This document shows, one piece after another, positions 59,012 through 64,000 of a DNA stretch of 64,000 nucleotides. Location of the stretch: assembly GCA_050014755.1 (NCBI GenBank), contig JBEKCS010000007.1:14102-78101 (forward strand). The letters run 5' to 3'. The position numbers and the translations under genes were made by a program. The number at the start of each line of letters is the position of its first letter. Positions within the stretch are counted from its first letter, which is position 1. The stretch is from Bog-756 sp050014755 (GTDB taxonomy: Bacteria; Actinomycetota; Acidimicrobiia; Acidimicrobiales; RAAP-2). Below the pieces are notes generated by a model, which was not told the origin of the DNA, made no database searches, and saw only the letters and a list, made by a program, of their open reading frames with translations.

Positions 59012-59056
59012 AGCTAGGTCAATCTTAGACGGCGAGCTAGGAAGACTTAGACGGCC
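59012..59056. promoter_or_regulatory. Tandem 22-23-bp operator repeats between xis and int operons
   Basis: Unit 1 (59012-59034) and unit 2 (59035-59056) share AGCTAGG at the start and CTTAGACGGC at the end, differing only in the middle. They lie between the divergent starts at 58987 and 59074. Likely binding sites for the XRE or Xis-like protein that choose between maintenance and excision. Confidence 0.6.
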
Positions 59057-59073
59057 ATGTTACGGTTGGCTTC

Positions 59074-59637
59074 ATGATTGTGCATCCGGTTGCGGGCGGT
59101 TGGGGAATCTTCAGCCACTGGGCCGGCGACGATGGCGTGATCGTCAGGGCCCGGTTTACCGTCCGGGACGACGGACGCCTCCAGGCGGCCGACGTTCACA
59201 TCGAGGGGCGGCCCAACGTGACTCGAACTGCCCTGCGCAGTCTCCCGCTCGGCTCAATTGAGGCATGGGCCAATGGGCGCGGTCGCGAAGACCTAGTACG
59301 GAGCATCGCTGAATCGGGACCATCAGTCTTCGACGCGACAGACGAGTGGCTGCGGACTGTTGGAGGCGGCGATCGAGACCTAGTGATTCCAATCGGTTCA
59401 CCTCGTGTTCGATCGCTGCGACTCCGGATCCCCGACGGGCCGAAGCGCCCGGACAGTTTCTATCGGAAGGTGGCCGAGCTGTACTCAGTACTCATCGAGC
59501 AGGGGAGTCACCGGCCGGCGGCTGAGATCGCAAAGGCTAACCCGCCGGTACCCGTCACCACGGTACACAGGTGGATCAAGGAGGCCCGTGCCCGGAAACT
59601 ACTTCCGTCGGCCGGGAGTAAAGGAAAGGCCGGCTGA
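59074..59637 (+). CDS. Integrase-linked hypothetical protein with C-terminal HTH-like segment
   Basis: 187 residues. A beta-rich N-terminal half (ARFTVRDDGRLQAADVHIEG) is followed by DSFYRKVAELYSVLIEQGSH and PVPVTTVHRWIKEARARKLL, an HTH-like end. Such small genes often precede integrases in actinobacterial elements. TACGGT is 7 nt upstream of the ATG. Stop overlaps the integrase start (TGATG). Confidence 0.65.
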   Translation: MIVHPVAGGWGIFSHWAGDDGVIVRARFTVRDDGRLQAADVHIEGRPNVTRTALRSLPLGSIEAWANGRGREDLVRSIAESGPSVFDATDEWLRTVGGGDRDLVIPIGSPRVRSLRLRIPDGPKRPDSFYRKVAELYSVLIEQGSHRPAAEIAKANPPVPVTTVHRWIKEARARKLLPSAGSKGKAG

Positions 59638-60824
59638 TGAAACAATCGCGAGCAGCGAGCGCAGCACCGAGGCAAGCCGCAGACGGCACGTGGTGGTTCG
59701 TGGTTGATGTCGGCGTCGGCGCCGATGGCCAGCGTCGTCAGACTCGCCGCCGCGGGTTTCGGACGAAGAAGCTGGCACAGGAGGAGTTAGACAAAGTCCG
59801 CCGGACGGTCACGCAGACTAGATATGTTCCGCCGGCACGGGAGACGTTCGGGGAGTACCTCGATCGGTGGCTTGCCGGTCTGCCGACCCGTCTGCGGCCA
59901 TCGACGTGCGACGGCTATCGCCGGTGCCTCCAGTACGTGACGCCGGGACTCCGGAGCCGCCGTCTCGATCACGTGACTGCCGACAATCTGGACCAGCTCT
60001 ACGCGGCCCTGCTTGTCTCCGGACGACGCCAGCGCGAAGGGGGCCTCTCGCCGCGAAGCGTCCGGTACGTTCACTCTGTAATCCGAAAAGCACTTGCCGA
60101 CGCTGTCCGGAAAGGGGCACTCGCCCGGAACGTCGCCGACTCTGCCTCGCCGCCACTGGCGAAGTCGACCAGGGCGCCGGAGATGGCGTGGTGGAAGCCG
60201 CGAGAGCTGCGCACCTTCCTCGATCAGACGGCAGGGGAGCCGCTCGGTCCCCTGTTCCGGGTCGCCGCTATGACCGGGATGCGCCGAGGCGAGGTCTGTG
60301 GCATCCGGTGGTCCGACTTGGATCTGGACAAGGCTCGAATCCAAGTGCGACAGCAGCTCAATGTCGTGCGCAGCCCGGGCGCGCCGGACGGTGGCCTCGT
60401 GTTCTCAGAGCGGACGAAGACCGACCGGGGGCGGAGGGTCGTTGACCTTGATCCGGGGACCGTTGCGGTCCTGAAGGCCCGTCGGAGGCAGCAGGCGGAG
60501 CACCGGCTCGCCGTGGGCGCCGGATGGGCGAACGAGCATGACCTCGTCTTCACGGAGGCCGACGGCCGGCCGCTGGACCCGGAGTCGGTGTCGCAGGTGT
60601 TCAACCGGCGCGTTGCTCGATCGGGCCTACCGCGGATTCGTTTCCACGACCTCCGGCATACACACTGCGCCCACCTGATCGAAGCGGGGGAGCAGCTCCT
60701 CCTGATCACGCGGCGCCTCGGTCACGCCTCGGTTGCGTTCACGCAGGACAGATACGGCCATCTGTTCGAGGAGGCTGGCTCTCAGGCTGCATCAGCGGTT
60801 GCGGCAATGGTGGATCACGCCTGA
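59637..60824 (+). CDS. int: Tyrosine site-specific integrase
   Basis: 395 residues. N-terminal arm-binding region with aromatic/basic start (GTWWFVVDVGVGADGQRRQTRRRGF), core-binding SAM-like domain (about 68-170), catalytic domain with R216 (TGMRRGE), H337-x-x-R340 (HDLRHTH), H363 (LGHAS) and nucleophile Y373 (QDRYGH). Intact. It lies near the tRNA end as expected for tRNA-targeting elements. Confidence 0.95.
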   Translation: MKQSRAASAAPRQAADGTWWFVVDVGVGADGQRRQTRRRGFRTKKLAQEELDKVRRTVTQTRYVPPARETFGEYLDRWLAGLPTRLRPSTCDGYRRCLQYVTPGLRSRRLDHVTADNLDQLYAALLVSGRRQREGGLSPRSVRYVHSVIRKALADAVRKGALARNVADSASPPLAKSTRAPEMAWWKPRELRTFLDQTAGEPLGPLFRVAAMTGMRRGEVCGIRWSDLDLDKARIQVRQQLNVVRSPGAPDGGLVFSERTKTDRGRRVVDLDPGTVAVLKARRRQQAEHRLAVGAGWANEHDLVFTEADGRPLDPESVSQVFNRRVARSGLPRIRFHDLRHTHCAHLIEAGEQLLLITRRLGHASVAFTQDRYGHLFEEAGSQAASAVAAMVDHA

Positions 60825-60840
60825 CGATCCCGACCGGCGC

Positions 60841-61284
60841 CTAGTCTCCAGCGACGGACTGACAACCCGATAGCCATGCGGGAAAGTTGTAGCCCGCCGA
60901 TCCGCCCGCAATGGCTTGTGAGTCGTCACAGGGGTTGGAGTCGCCGATGTAGTTCGCCTCAGCGGAAGTGGCGTAGCCAGCAGCCATTTCCTGTCTTGCC
61001 CATGCCGCGCCGGCATTGAACGCCGCATCATGCTCGCCAGAGTTGTGAATCAGGATCCCAGCGATGATCGCGGCGATGATCGCGGCGACGACCCAGTTGC
61101 GGACTTGCTTTTGCCGGCGCTCCTCAGACTGCCTCTGATCACGGATGGCCCGCTCTTTGTCGCAGAGATGGCAGGTTGGATGGTTGGCAAATCCGACGTT
61201 GTCGGGAATCCGCCCGGCATCTGGCCCGTAGTGGTCGGAACCTTCGTGCCCGCAGTAGCTGCATGTGACGGTTGTGCTTGCCAC
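60841..61284 (-). CDS. Zn-ribbon/TM protein at right end of island
   Basis: 147 residues. An N-terminal Cys motif (CSYCGHEG ... CHLCDKE) suggests a zinc ribbon, followed by a basic helix and one TM segment (VVAAIIAAIIAGILI) and a Cys-containing exported tail. Function unknown. Confidence 0.6.
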   Translation of the reverse strand: MASTTVTCSYCGHEGSDHYGPDAGRIPDNVGFANHPTCHLCDKERAIRDQRQSEERRQKQVRNWVVAAIIAAIIAGILIHNSGEHDAAFNAGAAWARQEMAAGYATSAEANYIGDSNPCDDSQAIAGGSAGYNFPAWLSGCQSVAGD

Positions 61285-61376
61285 TCTCGTTAGATCGGCC
61301 AGGTTGACTCAATCCTTGAACCGCCCTCCGAGGTGCTCAGCTCAGACGCGGGGCCATCGGACCTCTCTGCGGCGAG

Positions 61377-61396
61377 TTGTGACCAACTTGTGACCA
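61377..61396 (+). repeat. Paired TTGTGACCA repeats near right end (integrase arm-like sites)
   Basis: TTGTGACCA at 61377 and 61388, TGTGAC cores 11 bp apart; mirrors the pair at 49202-49221. Confidence 0.5.
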
Positions 61397-61466
61397 CTGA
61401 GGGTGTGTACCGTCGTCTGGCGTTGAAGCGATGGCACTCTGACCTGCGGAAATGTGGTCAGAGTGT

Positions 61467-61489
61467 CGTGCCCGGGGCGGGATTCGAAC
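61467..61489. repeat. attR core within tRNA-Leu 3' end
   Basis: 23 bp identical to 49063-49085; overlaps tRNA positions from the T-loop to the 3' end plus two flanking bases. Confidence 0.88.
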
Positions 61490-61551
61490 CCGCACGCCCT
61501 TTCGGACAGTGGATTTTGAGTCCACCGCGTCTGCCATTCCGCCACCCGGGC
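61469..61551 (-). tRNA. tRNA-Leu (anticodon CAA)
   Basis: 83 nt on the minus strand. Acceptor GCCCGGG/CCCGGGC with discriminator A, D-arm GGCGGAATGGCAGACGC, anticodon stem GTGGA/TCCAC with loop CTCAAAA (CAA at 61518-61516), a long variable arm typical of Leu, and T-arm GCGGGTTCGAATCCCGC. CCA is not encoded. It is the integration target of the island and remains complete. Confidence 0.95.
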
Positions 61552-61638
61552 CGACGGTTGCGCAGCCTATCCGCACCACCGTGCGGCACCGGGACGAGCT
61601 GGCGTGGCACCGGTCGCGCCGCCGATCGGCGTGGACCG

Positions 61639-61644
61639 TAGGCT
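61639..61644 (+). promoter_or_regulatory. -10 hexamer TAGGCT for menC
   Basis: Three ATG codons follow in a row (61648, 61651, 61654); the 6-nt spacing rule picks 61651 as the start. Confidence 0.45.
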
Positions 61645-61650
61645 CGGATG

Positions 61651-62901
61651 ATGATGCTCGACGCCGCGGGCGGCCCGACCACGCCCCGTCGGGCCTGGGA
61701 GGATCTTGGCACCGATCGATCCCTGATTCTCGACGGCGCGGAGCTGTGGTGGGTCGAGTTGCCGTTCGTCCGTCCGGTGGCGACGGCGGTGGGGACGCAC
61801 CGTGGGCGGCCGCTCGTCCTCGTGCGGCTCCGGTGTCGGAGTGTCCGGGACGGCACTGACGTCGACGGGTGGGGCGAGTGCGCGGCGCTGGTCGACGCCA
61901 CCTACGACGCCGAGGACGTGGCCGGTGCCTTTGCCGGGTTGGAGCAGTCGATCCTTCCCTCACTGGGGGAAGCGACGGCACGTGACGGCGGTGTACTGCC
62001 GTCGACGACCGGGCTCGGGACCCTCGCCGGTCGCGTCCCGGGTCGCCCGCTGTCCTTCGCCGCGCTGGAGATGGCCGTCGGCGACGCCCACATGCGATCC
62101 ACCGGGCGCTCGTTCGCCTCGGTGCTCGGTGTGTCCGGCGCGACGGTCGAGCCCGGTGCGGTGCTCGGTGTCCCCGGCTCGACCGCCGAGCTCCTCGGCG
62201 CGGTCGAGAGGTTGGCGGCCGCCGGGTATGCACGGGTGAAGGTCAAGGTGGCCCCGGGTACGGAGTTCACCACCGTCTCCACCCTGGCCGGGTGGGCGGC
62301 ACGGCAGCCGGGCCCGACGCCCCGGTTCCAGGTCGACGCCAACGGGTCCTACACGCCACACGATGCCGACCTGCTGGTCGAGCTCGACCGGTTCGGTCTC
62401 GTCTGCATCGAGCAGCCCTTCCACCGTGACGACCTGGAGAGCCACCGGCGTCTCGCCGCACGGATGTCCACGCCGATCTGCCTCGACGAAAGCCTGGACG
62501 GCCCACCGAGCGTCGTCGACGCCGTCACGTCGGGCGCCTGCTCGGTGGTGTGCGTCAAGCCGGCGCGGCTCGGCGGGCTCGGTGCCGCGCTGGAGGCGAT
62601 CGAGTGGTGCACGACCACGGGCGTGCCGTGGTGGATCGGGGGGATGTTCGAGTCGGGCTACGCCCGCAGGGTGACGACGGCACTGGCCGCGCTGCCCGGA
62701 CCCACGCTCCCCGGTGACGTGGCGCCGCCGGCCGACTACCTGGCCGCAGATCTGGTCGGGCCCCTCGCCGGACGGGTGGACGCCGAGACCGGGCGGTTGG
62801 CCGTCCCGGTGTCGGAGGTCCCCGGAATGGGACCCGTCCCCGACCGGGCCGCCCTCGAGGAGCTGCTGGTACGCCGGGTCAGCGTCCCCCTCGGGCGCTG
62901 A
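61651..62901 (+). CDS. menC: o-Succinylbenzoate synthase
   Basis: Enolase-superfamily enzyme of menaquinone synthesis, 416 residues. Catalytic residues visible: K-x-K in ARVKVKV, metal ligands in VDANGSY, IEQPF and CLDESLDG, and the second base Lys in VVCVKPARLGG. The C-terminal GMFESGYARR fits OSBS. Related N-acylamino acid racemases share the motifs, but the menF and menG genes elsewhere in the window favour MenC. Confidence 0.85.
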   Translation: MMLDAAGGPTTPRRAWEDLGTDRSLILDGAELWWVELPFVRPVATAVGTHRGRPLVLVRLRCRSVRDGTDVDGWGECAALVDATYDAEDVAGAFAGLEQSILPSLGEATARDGGVLPSTTGLGTLAGRVPGRPLSFAALEMAVGDAHMRSTGRSFASVLGVSGATVEPGAVLGVPGSTAELLGAVERLAAAGYARVKVKVAPGTEFTTVSTLAGWAARQPGPTPRFQVDANGSYTPHDADLLVELDRFGLVCIEQPFHRDDLESHRRLAARMSTPICLDESLDGPPSVVDAVTSGACSVVCVKPARLGGLGAALEAIEWCTTTGVPWWIGGMFESGYARRVTTALAALPGPTLPGDVAPPADYLAADLVGPLAGRVDAETGRLAVPVSEVPGMGPVPDRAALEELLVRRVSVPLGR

Positions 62902-62994
62902 ACCCCGGTCCGGAGGGTCCCCCGAGCACCCCTGTCGCCGGAGGCCCGCAGGTGACCCGGCAACCCCACTGTCGGACCGGGGGTTCGGCATGCG

Positions 62995-63000
62995 TACAAT
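62995..63000 (+). promoter_or_regulatory. -10 hexamer TACAAT
   Basis: Near-consensus TACAAT 9 nt before ATG 63010, so a very short leader. Confidence 0.5.
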
Positions 63001-63009
63001 TGCCCTCCC

Positions 63010-63303
63010 ATGCACCGGACCATCATCGAACGACGGCTGAGCGACGCTCACCAGCGACTGGTGCGCGCCCGGAGCGAGCTGGCCGTCCTCGACGAGCAGC
63101 TGGTGGTGGTCAACGAGATCGCCGACGACACCCGGCTGCGGGCGCTCGTGGCCGAGACCCCGGTGGCGGCCAGGGAGCACGACGAGGCCAGCCGGCAGGC
63201 CTCGGCGCTGATGCGGACCCGTCAGGCACTGGTCGAGCAGATCGCCGATCTGGAGCGCCGCCAGGACGACCTGCTCGAGCGGCTCGTGGTCGGGCCAGGT
63301 TGA
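63010..63303 (+). CDS. Small coiled-coil protein (97 aa)
   Basis: Almost entirely heptad-like helix (RRLSDAHQRLVRARSEL, AREHDEASRQASALM, VEQIADLERRQDDLLERL). No membrane segment. Precedes the ANTAR regulator on the same strand by 166 bp. Function unknown. Confidence 0.65.
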   Translation: MHRTIIERRLSDAHQRLVRARSELAVLDEQLVVVNEIADDTRLRALVAETPVAAREHDEASRQASALMRTRQALVEQIADLERRQDDLLERLVVGPG

Positions 63304-63469
63304 GCCCGGTCGTCGGGGGCGACGGGGTCGGTACGTCCACCGCGGACGGATCCGAGTCCGCGGGTATCCGGATGCTCGCCGCCCCCGCGGGCAGAGTGGC
63401 GGTACCCCGATGCAAGAATCCCCTACCCGGGCAGGAGCAGTCGACCCCGAGTCAAGGAGTGACGAGACG

Positions 63470-64000
63470 ATGAGCAGGCGAGTGGTCATCGCAGAGGACG
63501 AGGCCATCATCCGGCTCGACCTGAAGGAGATCCTGGTCGACGAGGGCTACGACGTCGTGGGCGAGACCGGTCGAGGGGACGATGTCGTCGAGTTGGTGCG
63601 CACCCACGGGCCCGATCTGGTCATCCTCGACGTCAAGATGCCGGGAGCCGACGGGCTCCAGGCGGCGCGGGACATCCGTGATCTCGACCTCAAGGTGGCG
63701 GTCCTCATCCTCACCGCGTTCAGCCAGCGGAACCTCATCGACGAGGCCCGGGACGCCGGGGTGGCGGCCTATCTGGTCAAGCCGTTCCAGCGCATCGAGT
63801 TGATCCCGGCCATCGACCAGGCCCTGGCCAGGTGCGAGCAGGAGTGGGCCATCGACGCCGAAGCCCGCCAGGCGGTGGACGACGGGATCGTCGCCAGCGT
63901 GGCCATTGCCGAGGACAAGCTCGAGACCCGTCGCCTGGTGGACGGGGCCAAGGGAGTGCTTATGGAACGTCACGGGTTGAGCGAGGCCGACGCGTTCGGA
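63470..64000 (+). CDS. PdtaR-like response regulator with ANTAR domain, 3'-truncated
   Basis: 177 residues visible, cut by the window end. Receiver with E9-D10-E11, phospho-acceptor D54 and KPF motif, followed by a helical linker and the beginning of an ANTAR RNA-binding domain (VAIAEDKLETRRLVDGAKGV). The partner kinase in actinobacteria is usually PdtaS; none is seen here. ATG 63470 follows AAGGAG. ANTAR proteins antiterminate transcripts by binding hairpin pairs. Confidence 0.88.
   Translation, partial: MSRRVVIAEDEAIIRLDLKEILVDEGYDVVGETGRGDDVVELVRTHGPDLVILDVKMPGADGLQAARDIRDLDLKVAVLILTAFSQRNLIDEARDAGVAAYLVKPFQRIELIPAIDQALARCEQEWAIDAEARQAVDDGIVASVAIAEDKLETRRLVDGAKGVLMERHGLSEADAFG

Larger units (their letters stand above)
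49063..61489. mobile_element. 12.4-kb integrative element at tRNA-Leu(CAA)
   Basis: A 23-bp perfect direct repeat, identical to the 3' end of tRNA-Leu and 2 flanking bases, occurs at 49063-49085 and 61467-61489. The complete tRNA remains at the right end, next to a tyrosine integrase, and the left end has only the 3' fragment, the usual result of site-specific integration into a tRNA. The inside genes are mobile-element and cargo types with lower GC bias than the flanks. No conjugation (FtsK/TraB) or phage structural genes are visible, so it is an integrative element of satellite or mobilizable type. Confidence 0.85.

Noticed and set aside
61960..63510. 516-codon minus-strand frame over menC
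   Set aside because: Antisense to a gene with the complete enolase-superfamily catalytic set; no domain of its own.

Overview
The window is a high-GC chromosomal segment of an actinobacterium. Mycothiol synthase (mshD), menaquinone genes, a polyprenol-phosphate mannosyltransferase, an ANTAR response regulator, a 6C-like RNA and many leaderless promoters all point to Actinomycetota. Cargo protein motifs such as GPGFWEASDGKWYAP suggest Acidimicrobiia, which is inference.

Layout. (1) 1-14.5 kb: the 3' part of ppk1, overlapped tail-to-tail by a flippase-like membrane gene; an AI-2E family permease; a polyprenol-phosphate mannosyltransferase / two-component system / hydrolase operon; a coupled leftward operon merR - menG(ubiE) - isochorismate synthase; a MaoC dehydratase; a VIT1-type transporter; and divergent mshD/nth. 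(2) 14.5-24 kb: a 6C-like small RNA, then a dense biosynthetic run hisD-C-B-H-A-F, a GroES-like gene, hisI, trpE and ygfZ with stop/start overlaps, then a phosphotransferase. (3) 25-32 kb: an accessory-looking stretch with acyltransferase-3, a PilZ-linked cellulose-synthase-like glycosyltransferase, small enzymes, a STAS remnant and small ORFs. (4) 32-43 kb: an SDR, a second two-component system, trpC-F-B-A, a lipoprotein hydrolase, a lone receiver domain and a UbiB kinase. (5) 43.0-44.6 kb: a complete IS66-family element (ISBst12-like, transposase only) with 15-bp inverted repeats and an 8-bp target duplication. It lies against a 31-bp palindrome at the end of the fatty-acid operon fabD-fabG-acpP-fabF. 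(6) 49.06-61.49 kb: a 12.4-kb integrative element at the 3' end of tRNA-Leu(CAA), with a 23-bp direct repeat at both ends, paired TGTGAC arm-like repeats, a tyrosine integrase, an Xis-like protein, two XRE regulators, a serine resolvase, a GIY-YIG nuclease, three iteron-like repeats, and two genes with HEPN-like motifs. One of the latter encodes an 891-residue helical protein. (7) 61.6-64 kb: menC, a coiled-coil protein and a PdtaR-like ANTAR regulator cut by the window edge.

How the genes work together. The his genes make nearly a full pathway (hisG and hisE are not here). trpE sits with the his run while trpCFBA is about 14 kb away. menF, menG and menC are parts of menaquinone synthesis, two of them under a MerR-type regulator. 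fabD-G-acpP-F supply fatty-acid elongation.

The most noteworthy items are the island with its possible HEPN defence genes, the FabD fused to a lipoyl-like domain, the IS66 insertion against the fab palindrome, the three-hairpin RNA, and a recurring 'TANNNT - 6 nt - start codon' pattern that fixes many gene starts.
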